Positions 34,593 through 43,576 of a stretch of DNA of 64,000 bases are shown piece by piece; within the stretch, counting starts at the first letter, position 1; every line of letters starts with the position of its first letter. The position numbers and the translations under genes were made by a program. A model generated the notes under the pieces. The model did no database searches. It had not been told where the DNA came from and was given only the letters and a program-made list of their open reading frames with translations. Origin of the DNA: CAMLIZ01 sp036231905 (lineage in GTDB: Bacteria > Pseudomonadota > Gammaproteobacteria > Burkholderiales > Burkholderiaceae_C); NCBI RefSeq assembly GCF_036231905.1, contig NZ_JAZARE010000001.1:310001-374000 (forward strand), in the 5' to 3' direction.

Positions 34593-35537
34593 ATGACCAC
34601 CGATTCCCCACAGGCTGGCGCCAGCGACGACGCCGCCCAGGAAGCCTTGGCGCCGGCCTGCGTGATGAGCTTCAACGCCAGCGACGCCAGCGGCGCGGCC
34701 GGCATCGCCGGCGACGTGGCCACCATCGCCGCCATGGGCGCCCATGCCCTGCCGGTGGTCACCACCATCGTGATGCGCGATACCGCCGAGGTGTTCGACC
34801 AGCATCCGCTGGACCCCGAAGTGATCGTGGAGCAGGCCCGCGGCATCCTGGAGGACGTGACGATCTCCGCCTGGAAGGTGGGCTTCCTCGGTTCGGCCGA
34901 GGGTGTGAGCGCAGTGGCCGAGATCCTCTCCGACTACCCGGACGTGCCGCTGGTGTCCTACATGCCCAGCCTCGGCTGGCTGGAAGAAGACCAGCTCCAG
35001 CCCTACCTGGACGCCTTCCGCGAGCTGGTGTTGCCGCAGACCGAGGTGCTGGTGGGCAGCCACAAGACCCTCACCGACTTCCTGCTGCCCGAATGGGACA
35101 GCGAGCGCCCGGCGTCCGCACGCGAGCTCGCGGTGGCCGCCGGCGAGCATGGCACCCGCTTCGTGCTGGTCACCGGCGTGATGATCACGACCAAGGGCAG
35201 CGAGCAGTTCATCGACAACATCCTCGCCTCGCCGCAGGGCGCGCTGGCCGGCGAGAAGTTCGAGCGCTTCGAAACCGCCTTCGTGGGCGCCGGTGACACG
35301 CTGGCCGCTGCACTGGCGTCCCTGCTGGCCGCGGGCAGCGAGCTGCAGTCCGCCGTGGGCGAGGCGCTGTCCTTCCTGGACCAGAGCCTGGATGCGGGCT
35401 TCCGGCCCGGCATGGGCAGCGTGGTGCCCGACCGCTTCTTCTGGGCCCTGCCGCCCGCCGAAGAAGGCGAAGAAGGTGCGGCCGCCGGCGAAGCGCCGGA
35501 GGACGACACCGCCGGAGCGCCGCGCCGTGTCCATTAA
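34593..35537 (+). CDS. thiD: Hydroxymethylpyrimidine/phosphomethylpyrimidine kinase
   Basis: A 314-residue ribokinase-fold enzyme of thiamine biosynthesis. The N-terminal substrate region NASDASGAAGIAGDVATIAAMG matches ThiD (usual GSDPSGGAGIQAD). The C-terminal anion hole reads FVGAGDTLAAALAS, closer to PfkB kinases (GAGD) than to classical ThiD (GTGC). An acidic tail of about 30 residues follows the domain. It overlaps hemL by 11 bp. No TPP riboswitch motif was found in the leader. Confidence 0.85.
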   Translation: MTTDSPQAGASDDAAQEALAPACVMSFNASDASGAAGIAGDVATIAAMGAHALPVVTTIVMRDTAEVFDQHPLDPEVIVEQARGILEDVTISAWKVGFLGSAEGVSAVAEILSDYPDVPLVSYMPSLGWLEEDQLQPYLDAFRELVLPQTEVLVGSHKTLTDFLLPEWDSERPASARELAVAAGEHGTRFVLVTGVMITTKGSEQFIDNILASPQGALAGEKFERFETAFVGAGDTLAAALASLLAAGSELQSAVGEALSFLDQSLDAGFRPGMGSVVPDRFFWALPPAEEGEEGAAAGEAPEDDTAGAPRRVH

Positions 35538-36840
35538 CCCGGCATCCACCAACCAGGCCCTGTTCGAACGCGCCCAGGTTTCCATTCCCGGCGGGGTGAA
35601 TTCGCCGGTGCGCGCCTTTCGCGCCGTGGGCGGCACACCGCGCTTCATTGCGCGGGCCGAAGGCGCGTACCTGTGGGACGCCGAAGGCCGGCGCTACGTC
35701 GACTACATCGGCTCCTGGGGGCCGATGATCCTCGGCCATGGCCATCCGGCCGTGCTGGACGCAGTGCAGCAGGCGGTGCGCGAGGGCCTGAGCTTCGGCG
35801 CACCCACCGAGCGCGAAATCGAGCTCGCCGAAACCATCATCCGGCTGGTGCCCAGCGTGCAGCAGGTGCGCCTGGTGAGCTCGGGCACCGAGGCCGCCAT
35901 GAGCGCCATCCGCCTGGCGCGCGGCGCCACCGGCCGCGCCAAACTGATCAAGTTCGAAGGCTGCTACCACGGCCATGCCGATGCGCTGCTGGTCAAGGCG
36001 GGGTCCGGCCTGGCCACCTTCGGCCACCCCACCAGCGCCGGCGTGCCGCCCGAGGTGGTGCAACACACGCTCGTGCTGGAGTACAACAACGTCGCGCAGC
36101 TGGAACAGGCGTTTGCCGAGCATGGCAGCGAGCTGGCCTGCGTGATCCTGGAGCCGATCGCCGGCAACATGAACTTCGTGCGCGCCAGCCTGCCCTTCGT
36201 GCAGCGGCTGCGCGAGCTGTGCACCCAGCATGGCGCCCTGCTGGTGTTCGACGAAGTGATGACTGGTTTCCGGGTCGCGCTCGGCGGCGCCCAGAGCCTG
36301 TATGCACGTGCCCTGCCCGGCTTTGCACCGGACATCACGGTGTTCGGCAAGGTGATCGGTGGCGGCATGCCGCTGGCCGCCTTCGGCGCGTCGCGCGACA
36401 TCATGAAGCAGCTGGCACCCCTCGGGCCGGTCTACCAGGCCGGCACCTTGTCGGGCAACCCGGTGGCCACCGCGTGTGGCCTGGCCACGCTGCGCCAGAT
36501 CGCCCAGCCGGGCTTCTATGAAGCCCTGTCCGCCAAGACCCGCCAGCTCACCGAAGGCCTGCTGGCCGCCGCGCGCGATGCCGGCATGCCCATGGTGGGC
36601 GACTGCGAAGGCGGCATGTTCGGCTTCTTCTTCCCGCCCTCGGCCGGCGACAGCCTGCCGCAGCACTACGCGGCGGTGATGGCCACCGACAAGGAGCGCT
36701 TCAACCGCTTCTTCCACGGCATGCTCGATCGTGGCGTGTACCTCGCGCCGGCGCTGTACGAGGCGGGCTTCGTGAGCGCCGCCCACAGCGACGAGGACAT
36801 CGCCGCCACTCTGCAGGCCGCCTCCGAGGCATTGCGCTGA
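35527..36840 (+). CDS. hemL: Glutamate-1-semialdehyde 2,1-aminomutase
   Basis: A 437-residue PLP enzyme making 5-aminolevulinate for haem synthesis. The PLP lysine is K275 in FGKVIGGGMPLAAFG. Other family blocks are PGGVNSPVRAF (21-31), SSGTEAAMSA (about 118-127) and FDEVMTGFR (241-249). The GTG start lies inside the thiD 3' end, an 11 bp overlap in another frame, so translation may be coupled. Pairing of thiD with hemL is seen in several Burkholderiales. Confidence 0.96.
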   Translation: MSINPASTNQALFERAQVSIPGGVNSPVRAFRAVGGTPRFIARAEGAYLWDAEGRRYVDYIGSWGPMILGHGHPAVLDAVQQAVREGLSFGAPTEREIELAETIIRLVPSVQQVRLVSSGTEAAMSAIRLARGATGRAKLIKFEGCYHGHADALLVKAGSGLATFGHPTSAGVPPEVVQHTLVLEYNNVAQLEQAFAEHGSELACVILEPIAGNMNFVRASLPFVQRLRELCTQHGALLVFDEVMTGFRVALGGAQSLYARALPGFAPDITVFGKVIGGGMPLAAFGASRDIMKQLAPLGPVYQAGTLSGNPVATACGLATLRQIAQPGFYEALSAKTRQLTEGLLAAARDAGMPMVGDCEGGMFGFFFPPSAGDSLPQHYAAVMATDKERFNRFFHGMLDRGVYLAPALYEAGFVSAAHSDEDIAATLQAASEALR

Positions 36841-36845
36841 CCCCT

Positions 36846-36863
36846 CCGGGGCTTGCGCCCCGG
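36846..36863 (+). other. Hairpin between hemL and mpl
   Basis: CCGGGGC-TTGC-GCCCCGG is a perfect 7 bp stem 5 bp after the hemL stop. There is no T run, so read-through into mpl is expected. Confidence 0.45.
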
Positions 36864-36882
36864 GCTCCCGAGCTCTCCTGCC

Positions 36883-38265
36883 ATGCACATTCACATCCTC
36901 GGCATCTGCGGCACCTTCATGGGTGGCCTGGCCGCCCTGGCGCGCGAGGCCGGCCACCGTGTCACCGGCTGCGACGCCAACGTCTACCCGCCGATGAGCG
37001 ACCAGTTGCGCGCACTCGGCATCGACCTGATCGAAGGCTACGGCGCGGACCAGCTGGCACTGGCGCCGGATCTTTTTGTCATCGGCAATGTGGTCTCGCG
37101 CGGCAACCCGCTGATGGAAGCCCTCCTCGAATCGGGCGCGCGCTACACCAGCGGGCCGCAGTGGCTGGCCGAGCATGTATTGCAAGGCCGGCATGTGCTG
37201 GCGGTCGCCGGCACCCATGGCAAGACCAGCACCACGTCCATGCTGGCGTGGATCCTCGAACACGCGGGCCTGAAGCCGGGCTTCCTGGTCGGTGGCGTGC
37301 CGCAGAACTTCGGCGTCTCGGCCCGCACCGGCGACCTCAGCGTGCAGGCACCGGGCAGCGGGCGGGCGCCCTTCGTGATCGAGGCGGACGAATACGACAC
37401 CGCCTTCTTCGACAAGCGCAGCAAGTTCGTGCACTACCGGCCGCGCACCGCGGTGCTGAACAACCTCGAATACGACCACGCCGACATCTTTGCGGACCTG
37501 GGTGCGATCGAGACCCAGTTCCACCACCTGGTGCGGACCATGCCGGCCAGCGCCCGCCTGGTGGTCAATGCGCGTGAAGAGGCTCTGCAGCGTGTGCTGG
37601 AACGCGGCTGCTGGAGCGAGGTCCAGCGCTTCGGCGCGCGCAAGGAAGAGCCAGGCGCTTTGCGCGCGCGGGGCGAGCCGCATGCCTTCGACGTGTTGCG
37701 CGGCAGCATGAAAGTCGCGCGGGTGGACTGGGCCTTGCTGGGCGAGCACAACCAGCTGAACGCGCTGGCCGCCATCGGCGCGGCCGAACACGTGGGCGTG
37801 GCGCCGGAGCTGGCCGCGCAGGCGCTGGCGAGCTTCGAGAACGTGCGGCGCCGGCTCGAGCTGCGCGGCGAAGCCGGTGGCGTGAAGGTGTACGACGACT
37901 TCGCGCACCACCCGACCGCCATCCGCACCACCGTCAATGGCCTGCGCCGCAAGGTGGGCGACGAGCGCATCCTCGCGGTGTTCGAGCCGCGTTCCAACAC
38001 CATGAAGCTGGGCACCATGAAAGCGCAGCTGCCCTGGTCGCTGGAAGAGGCGGACCTGGTGTTCTGCCACAGCGGCAACCTGGGCTGGGATCCGCGCGAA
38101 CCGCTGGCGCCGCTGGGTGCGCAGGCGATCGTGTGCGACAGCATCGAGGCGCTGGTGGCGGCGGTGGCCAAGGCCGCCCGGCCGGGCGACCATGTGCTGT
38201 GCATGAGCAACGGCGGCTTTGGCGGCATCCACGCCAAGCTGCTGGACGCGCTCACACGCCGATGA
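36883..38265 (+). CDS. mpl: UDP-N-acetylmuramate:L-alanyl-gamma-D-glutamyl-meso-diaminopimelate ligase
   Basis: A 460-residue Mur-ligase family enzyme that re-attaches recycled tripeptide to UDP-MurNAc. The N-terminal Rossmann motif is HILGICGTFMGGLA (4-17), the ATP P-loop GTHGKTSTT is at 110-118, and YDDFAHHPTAI in the C-terminal half is diagnostic of Mpl/MurC. It works with AmpD-type recycling; ampD lies further along at 56 kb. Its stop overlaps the esterase start (ATGA). Confidence 0.96.
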   Translation: MHIHILGICGTFMGGLAALAREAGHRVTGCDANVYPPMSDQLRALGIDLIEGYGADQLALAPDLFVIGNVVSRGNPLMEALLESGARYTSGPQWLAEHVLQGRHVLAVAGTHGKTSTTSMLAWILEHAGLKPGFLVGGVPQNFGVSARTGDLSVQAPGSGRAPFVIEADEYDTAFFDKRSKFVHYRPRTAVLNNLEYDHADIFADLGAIETQFHHLVRTMPASARLVVNAREEALQRVLERGCWSEVQRFGARKEEPGALRARGEPHAFDVLRGSMKVARVDWALLGEHNQLNALAAIGAAEHVGVAPELAAQALASFENVRRRLELRGEAGGVKVYDDFAHHPTAIRTTVNGLRRKVGDERILAVFEPRSNTMKLGTMKAQLPWSLEEADLVFCHSGNLGWDPREPLAPLGAQAIVCDSIEALVAAVAKAARPGDHVLCMSNGGFGGIHAKLLDALTRR

Positions 38266-38936
38266 ACATCGCTGCGGGCCGAGCGCCGGGCCGCCCCCAA
38301 GCCGGCCCGCATCCCCGCGGGGGATCGTCCGGCGTACCCGCCGGGCGAGGGGCCGACATCTCGCACCTGCTCTACCTGCACGGCTTCCGCTCGTCGCCCC
38401 AGTCGATGAAGGCGCGCATGGTGGCGGCCTGGATGGCGACGCACCGTCCCGACGTGGCTTGGTGGTGCCCGCAACTGCCGCCTTCGCCTCGCGCCGCGAT
38501 GCAGCAGGTGATGGCCGGCATCGCCGCCTGGCCAAGCGGGCACATGGCGGTGATCGGCAGCTCGCTGGGCGGCTTCTATGCCACCGCGGTGGCCGAAGCG
38601 ACCGGCTGCCGCGCGGTGCTGCTGAACCCCGCCGTGGACCCAGCCCGCGACCTGGCCGCCCACATCGGCGAGCAGACCACCTGGCAGAACCCGCAGGACC
38701 GTTTTTTCTTTCGAGCTGAATTCATCGAGGAGTTGCGCGCGCTGACCGTGCCCGCGATCACGCTGCCTGATCGCTATTTCGCCGTCATTGCCAAGGGCGA
38801 CGAAGTGCTCGACTGGCACGAGATGCGCGGCCGCTATCCGGGTGCCGATGTGAAGCTGCTGGAAGGCAGCGACCATGCACTGTCCGACTTCGACCAGCAC
38901 CTGCCCGACGTGCTGCGCTTTCTTCACCTCGGCTAG
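38262..38936 (+). CDS. YqiA/YcfP-like alpha/beta-hydrolase (esterase)
   Basis: A 224-residue alpha/beta hydrolase with LLYLHGFRSSPQS (oxyanion region), nucleophile S101 in GSSLGG, and candidate Asp (AKGDEVLD) and His (GSDHALSD). The hydrolase fold begins only at about residue 34. Residues 1-33 are encoded by a GC-rich palindromic segment resembling the bridging elements elsewhere in the window and look non-native. The ATG overlaps the mpl stop by 4 bp. The substrate is unknown. Confidence 0.8.
   Translation: MNIAAGRAPGRPQAGPHPRGGSSGVPAGRGADISHLLYLHGFRSSPQSMKARMVAAWMATHRPDVAWWCPQLPPSPRAAMQQVMAGIAAWPSGHMAVIGSSLGGFYATAVAEATGCRAVLLNPAVDPARDLAAHIGEQTTWQNPQDRFFFRAEFIEELRALTVPAITLPDRYFAVIAKGDEVLDWHEMRGRYPGADVKLLEGSDHALSDFDQHLPDVLRFLHLG
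38275..38352 (+). repeat. GC-rich palindromic element forming the 5' end of the esterase gene
   Basis: This stretch contains the self-complementary CATCCCCGCGGGGGAT and further GGCG/CGCC stems. It is in frame with the hydrolase and supplies about 27 residues rich in Gly, Pro, Arg and Ala. It resembles the palindromic bridging elements at the pyr, acc and prmA junctions, but here no internal stop separates it from the gene. Confidence 0.5.
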
Positions 38937-38989
38937 CCGGCTGCGCCGAGCCCTTCGGCGACAATCCGCGCGACCCGCACACCCCCTTT

Positions 38990-41026
38990 ATGTACGCCCT
39001 GTTCGATGACGCCGGCAAATTCCTCGCCGGCCGCGTGATGAGCGAAGCCGACAGCTCGATGCAGATCGAGCTGGACTCCGGCAAGCGCGTGAAAGCCAAG
39101 AGTGCCAACGTGCTGCTGCGCTTCGACAAGCCGCAGCCCGCCGAGCTGATCGCGCAAGGTCACGCCCTGGCCCAGGAGATCGACCTCGACCTGGCCTGGG
39201 AATTCGCGCCCGATGCGGAGTTCAGCTTTGCCGACTTCGCGCGCGACTACTTCGATGCCAAGGCCGGCCCGGTGCAGCAGGCGGCCGCCCTCTTTCGCCT
39301 GTTCGATGCGCCGCACTACTTCCGCCGCATGGGCAAGGGCCAGTTCAAGAAGGCTCCCGAGGAACAGGTGAAGGCGGCCCTGCTGGGCATCGAACGCAAG
39401 AAGCAGCAGGCCGCCCAGGTGCAGGCGTGGAGCGAGCAGCTGGTGGCCGGCAGCTGCCCGGAGCCGATCCGCGAGCAGCTCTACAAGATCCTGTTCAAGC
39501 CGGACAAGAACGGCCCGGAATACAAGGCGGTGGTCGAGGCCGCCAAGCAGGCGCAGCGTGCACCGCTGGACCTGCTGAAGGACGCCGGCGCCATCTCCAG
39601 CGCCTACCAGTTCCACTGGCAGCGCTTCCTGTTCGAGCACTTCCCCAGGGGCACCGGCTTTCCGCCGCTGCAGGCACCTGCGATCAAGGACACGCTCCCG
39701 CTGGCACCGGTGCGCGCGTTCTCCATCGACGACTCGGCCACCACCGAAATCGACGACGCCCTGTCGGTGCAGGGCTTGGGGCAAGGCACGGTCGTGTTCG
39801 GCATCCACATTGCGGCACCGGGCCTGGCGATCCAGCCGGATGCGGCCGTCGACAAGGTGGCGCGCGACCGGCTGTCCACCGTCTACATGCCGGGCTGGAA
39901 GATCACGATGCTGCCCGACGAGGTGGTGCAGGCCTACACCCTCACCGAGGGCCGCGACTGCCCCGCGGTAAGCCTGTACGTCACCTTCGACGAGCACTCG
40001 CTGGAGTTCAAGGGCAGCGAAACGCGGCTGGAGCTGGTGCCCATCGCCGCCAACCTGCGCCATGACCAGCTCGACAGCGTGATCACGCAGGCCACGCTCA
40101 CCGGCGAAGCACCGGCCGACTACGCCTTCGCGCCTGAACTGGCGTTCGCCTTCCGCCTGGCGCACCACCTGAAGGCGCAGCGCGAGATCGCACGCGGCAA
40201 GCCGGAAAACTTCAACCGCCCCGACTACAACTTCCGCCTACAGGGCAACGACGGGCGCGAGCCCGACGGCAGCGAGCAGGTGCAGATCAGCACGCGTCAG
40301 CGTGGCGCGCCGCTGGACCTGATCGTGGCCGAGGCCATGATCCTGGCCAACAGCACCTGGGGCGGCTGGCTCGCGGAATGCAGCGTGCCGGGCATCTACC
40401 GCAGCCAGGCGAGCTTGGCGCCCGGCATCAAGGTGCGCATGGGCACCAAGCCGGCGCCGCACGCCGGCATGGGCGTGGCGCAGTACACCTGGGCCACCTC
40501 GCCGCTGCGCCGCTATGTGGACCTGGTGAACCAGTGGCAGATCATTGCCTGCGCCCGCCACGGCCGTACCGCGGCGCTGGTGGCGCCGTTCAAGCCCAAG
40601 GACGCGGCGCTGTTCTCCATCATCTCCGGCTTCGACGCGGCCTACAGCGCCTACAACGAATTCCAGTCCGGCCTGGAGCGCTACTGGACCCTGCGTTACC
40701 TGCAGCAGCAGGCGATCGACGAGCTGGACGCCGCAGTCATGAAAGACGGGCTGGTACGCGCCGAAGCGCTGCCGCTGGTGTTCCGCGCGCTGGGCACCGA
40801 AAGCCTGCCGCGCGGGGAGCGGGTGCGCGTGCGCATCTCCGGGCTGGACCTGCTGACGCTGGACGTGCACGCCAGCCTGCTGGTGCGGCTGGGCGAGGTA
40901 AACCAGGCCGCCGCCGAACCGGCGGTGGAAGAGGACGAGGACGACGCCCCGCCGCAAGGCCCGCTCGCCATCGCGATCGACCTGTCGGACGCGGACGGCG
41001 AAGCGCCCGCGGCGCCCGCTGCCTGA
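38990..41026 (+). CDS. RNase II family 3'-5' exoribonuclease (RNB domain)
   Basis: A 678-residue protein. The catalytic RNB domain carries the acidic cluster SIDDSATTEIDDALSV at about 243-258, where RNase II binds magnesium, and later QYTWATSPLRRYVDL with the catalytic arginine region. The N-terminal 200 residues are less conserved and contain a small beta-barrel-like start and basic helices. A short S1-like C-terminus ends in an acidic tail. It degrades single-stranded RNA; whether it is RNase II or RNase R in function cannot be decided. Confidence 0.9.
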   Translation: MYALFDDAGKFLAGRVMSEADSSMQIELDSGKRVKAKSANVLLRFDKPQPAELIAQGHALAQEIDLDLAWEFAPDAEFSFADFARDYFDAKAGPVQQAAALFRLFDAPHYFRRMGKGQFKKAPEEQVKAALLGIERKKQQAAQVQAWSEQLVAGSCPEPIREQLYKILFKPDKNGPEYKAVVEAAKQAQRAPLDLLKDAGAISSAYQFHWQRFLFEHFPRGTGFPPLQAPAIKDTLPLAPVRAFSIDDSATTEIDDALSVQGLGQGTVVFGIHIAAPGLAIQPDAAVDKVARDRLSTVYMPGWKITMLPDEVVQAYTLTEGRDCPAVSLYVTFDEHSLEFKGSETRLELVPIAANLRHDQLDSVITQATLTGEAPADYAFAPELAFAFRLAHHLKAQREIARGKPENFNRPDYNFRLQGNDGREPDGSEQVQISTRQRGAPLDLIVAEAMILANSTWGGWLAECSVPGIYRSQASLAPGIKVRMGTKPAPHAGMGVAQYTWATSPLRRYVDLVNQWQIIACARHGRTAALVAPFKPKDAALFSIISGFDAAYSAYNEFQSGLERYWTLRYLQQQAIDELDAAVMKDGLVRAEALPLVFRALGTESLPRGERVRVRISGLDLLTLDVHASLLVRLGEVNQAAAEPAVEEDEDDAPPQGPLAIAIDLSDADGEAPAAPAA

Positions 41027-41035
41027 CCCAACAGC

Positions 41036-41893
41036 ATGCTGCGCCGCCTGTCCACCCTGCAGATTGCACTGCTGGTTTCGATCGCGGTGCATGCCGGCCT
41101 GCTGGCCTTGAGGATCGCCGACCCGGTGGGCTTCGACCGCCTGTTCGAGGACACGCCGCTGGAGGTGATCCTCGTCAACGCCCGTTCCAACGACAGGCCC
41201 ACCAAGGCGCAGGCGATCGCGCAGGCCAACCTGGGCGGTGGTGGTGAAGCCGCGGCCGGCCGCGCCACCTCGCCCCTGCCGGCATCCACCCTGGTGGAGC
41301 TGGGCGACACCAGCGACGAATCGCATCGCCAGATCGAGCAGTTGCAGGAGCAGCAGCAGCAACTGCTCGCGCAGATCCGCCGCGACCTGGCCGCGCTGCC
41401 GCCCCCCGACCCCCGGCGTGACAGCGGCAATCCGCAGGAGCACGACAACGAGGAGCGGCGGCGCCAGCTGCTGCGCCTGCTGGCGGAGATAGAAAAGCGA
41501 ATCAGCGAGGAGAACGCCCGCCCGAAGAAGCGCTACATCAGCCCCGCCACCCGCGAGGAGGCCTATGCGATGTACTACGACAGCCTGCGCCGCAAGATCG
41601 AGGAACGCGGCACGCGCGACTTTCCCCAGGTGGGCGGCAAGAAGCTCTACGGCGAGTTGACGATGAACGTGACCGTGGATTCGCAGGGCCGGGTGGTGGA
41701 CGCCCAGGTGGTGCGGCCGTCCAAGTCCAAGTTGCTGGACCGGCGTGCGGTGGCGATCGTGCATGGGTCGGCGCCCTTCGGTGCCTTCAGCGGCGCGATG
41801 CGCCAGCAGGCCGACCAGATCGTGGTGACATCGCGCTTCCGCTTCACGCGCGACGAGGGCCTGGAGACCACCCTGACCACTACGCCACGCTGA
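41036..41893 (+). CDS. TonB-like energy transducer protein
   Basis: A 285-residue protein with one N-terminal membrane span (about 9-26), a long periplasmic linker including a Gln/Glu/Arg-rich coiled coil (about 98-155) and a C-terminal TonB domain (about 175-275) with YGELTMNVTVDSQGRVVDAQVV. Like TonB/TolA it probably transmits proton-motive energy to the outer membrane. No exbB/exbD is nearby. It starts 9 bp after the ribonuclease gene and ends 5 bp before aroE. Confidence 0.85.
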   Translation: MLRRLSTLQIALLVSIAVHAGLLALRIADPVGFDRLFEDTPLEVILVNARSNDRPTKAQAIAQANLGGGGEAAAGRATSPLPASTLVELGDTSDESHRQIEQLQEQQQQLLAQIRRDLAALPPPDPRRDSGNPQEHDNEERRRQLLRLLAEIEKRISEENARPKKRYISPATREEAYAMYYDSLRRKIEERGTRDFPQVGGKKLYGELTMNVTVDSQGRVVDAQVVRPSKSKLLDRRAVAIVHGSAPFGAFSGAMRQQADQIVVTSRFRFTRDEGLETTLTTTPR

Positions 41894-41898
41894 CCGCC

Positions 41899-42753
41899 AT
41901 GCCGACCACCATGCCGACCGCTCCCGACCGTTATGCCGTGCTCGGCAACCCGGTGGCCCACAGCCAGTCGCCGGTCATCCACACGATGTTCGCCCAGGCC
42001 ACCGGCGAGCCGGTGGTGTACGAGCGGGTGCTGTGCCCGCTCGACGGCTTCGAGGCGGCGCTGCGCGAGTTCGCCGCCGGCGCCAAGGGCTGCAACATCA
42101 CCGTGCCATTCAAGTTCGACGCGATGCGGCTGGCCACCCGCTGCAGCGAGCGCGCAGCGCTGGCCCAGGCGGCCAACGTGCTGCGCTTCGACGCGGAGGG
42201 CTGGTATGCCGACAACACCGATGGCGTGGGCCTGATGCGCGACATCGAGCACCATGCCGGCGTCGCAGTCGCAGGGCAGCGAGTGCTGCTGATGGGCGCC
42301 GGCGGGGCCGCCGCCGGTGTGCTCGGGCCGCTGCTGGAGCGCCGCCCGGCAGAGGTGGTGGTGGCCAACCGCACCGTGGCCAAGGCCGCGGCGCTCGTGG
42401 ACCGGCACCGGGCGCTGGCGCAGCAACATGGCGTCGCGCTTTGCGCCACCGGCCTGGCCGACTGCGGCACCAGCTTTGGCGTGGTGCTCAACAGCAGCGC
42501 CAGCAGCATGGCCGGTGCCGAGGTGCCGGTGAGTGCCCAGGTGCTCGCGCCGGGGGCCCTGGCGGTCGACCTGATGTACGGGCCGGCGGCCGCTGGTTTC
42601 CTGCAGTGGGCCGCGGACCATGGCGCGGTCGGGCGCGACGGCCTGGGCATGCTGGTGGAGCAGGCGGCCGAAGCCTTTTTTGTCTGGCGCGGCGTGCGGC
42701 CAGCCACTGCGCCAGTGCTCACCGCCCTGCGGCAACGCCTGGCCGCTGCATGA
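41899..42753 (+). CDS. aroE: Shikimate dehydrogenase (NADP+)
   Basis: A 284-residue enzyme of aromatic amino acid synthesis. Substrate-binding GNPVAHSQSPVIH (about 14-26), catalytic lysine in GCNITVPFKFDA, NTDGVGL and the NADP loop GAGGAAAGVL with the following NRT all match. ATG 41899 is used; an in-frame ATG at 41911 would remove four residues. The stop overlaps the mtgA start (ATGA), the common aroE-mtgA arrangement in betaproteobacteria. Confidence 0.96.
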   Translation: MPTTMPTAPDRYAVLGNPVAHSQSPVIHTMFAQATGEPVVYERVLCPLDGFEAALREFAAGAKGCNITVPFKFDAMRLATRCSERAALAQAANVLRFDAEGWYADNTDGVGLMRDIEHHAGVAVAGQRVLLMGAGGAAAGVLGPLLERRPAEVVVANRTVAKAAALVDRHRALAQQHGVALCATGLADCGTSFGVVLNSSASSMAGAEVPVSAQVLAPGALAVDLMYGPAAAGFLQWAADHGAVGRDGLGMLVEQAAEAFFVWRGVRPATAPVLTALRQRLAAA

Positions 42754-43526
42754 AAGCCGCCTGGTCCCACCTGTTGCGGCTGCTGGCGCTGGTGCTGGTG
42801 TGCGGCCTGGCGCTGCAGATGTATTTCCTCGCCCGGGTGGCGCTGATGCTGGTGGTGGACCCACAGTCCACCGCGTTCCAGCGCAGCGAGGCGTGGCGGC
42901 TGCTCACCGAGCAGCACCGGATCCTGTGGAGCCAGCAGTGGGCCGACTACGGCACGATCTCGCCGCAGCTCAAGCGCGCCGTGATCGCCAGCGAGGACGC
43001 CAACTTCAGCGAGCACAGCGGCATCGAGTGGGACGCGATCGAAAAGGCCTGGGAGCGCAACCAGCGTGCGGAGGCGCTGGCGGCCAAGCTGGCCGAGCGC
43101 CAGGCGCACCGCCCGCCCCCGCGCAACCCCGCGCCGGCGCGGCCGGCGCCACAGGCCCGCATCGTGGGCGGCTCCACCATCACCCAGCAACTCGCCAAGA
43201 ACCTGTTCCTCGGCAGCGAGCGCAGCCTGGCGCGCAAGGGCCAGGAAGCGGTGATCACCTTCATGCTGGAAGGCCTGCTGTCCAAGCAACGCATCCTGGA
43301 GATCTACCTCAACAACGTGGAATGGGGCGAGGGTGTGTTCGGCGCCCAGGCCGCAGCGCGCCACTATTTCCATGTCGATGCCGCCCAGCTGGGGGCGTCG
43401 CAGGCGGCGCGGCTGGCGGTGATGCTGCCGGCACCCAAGCGTTTCGAGCGTCGGCCGGGGTCGGCCTACGTGGTCGGCCGCGCCGGCACGGTGGCCGCGC
43501 GCATGGGCGCGGTGGAGCTGCCCTGA
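42750..43526 (+). CDS. mtgA: Monofunctional biosynthetic peptidoglycan transglycosylase
   Basis: A 258-residue GT51 enzyme. One N-terminal membrane span (about 8-30) precedes the catalytic domain with the glutamate in ASEDANFSEHSG, the second motif GGSTITQQLAKNLFL and KQRILEIYLNNVEWGEG. A Pro/Arg/Ala-rich insertion (about residues 108-135) separates the first two motifs and is longer than usual. It polymerises lipid II glycan at the inner membrane. Confidence 0.95.
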   Translation: MKAAWSHLLRLLALVLVCGLALQMYFLARVALMLVVDPQSTAFQRSEAWRLLTEQHRILWSQQWADYGTISPQLKRAVIASEDANFSEHSGIEWDAIEKAWERNQRAEALAAKLAERQAHRPPPRNPAPARPAPQARIVGGSTITQQLAKNLFLGSERSLARKGQEAVITFMLEGLLSKQRILEIYLNNVEWGEGVFGAQAAARHYFHVDAAQLGASQAARLAVMLPAPKRFERRPGSAYVVGRAGTVAARMGAVELP

Positions 43527-43564
43527 GCGTCACCTAGGCGTCCGCACGCAGACGCTGCCATCCC

Positions 43565-43570
43565 TAGAAT
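43565..43570 (+). promoter_or_regulatory. -10-like TAGAAT 6 nt before the start at 43577
   Basis: TAGAAT-CGACGG-ATG places the expected transcription start on the start codon; no Shine-Dalgarno is present. A leaderless transcript is possible. The -35 region is poor. Confidence 0.45.
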
Positions 43571-43576
43571 CGACGG

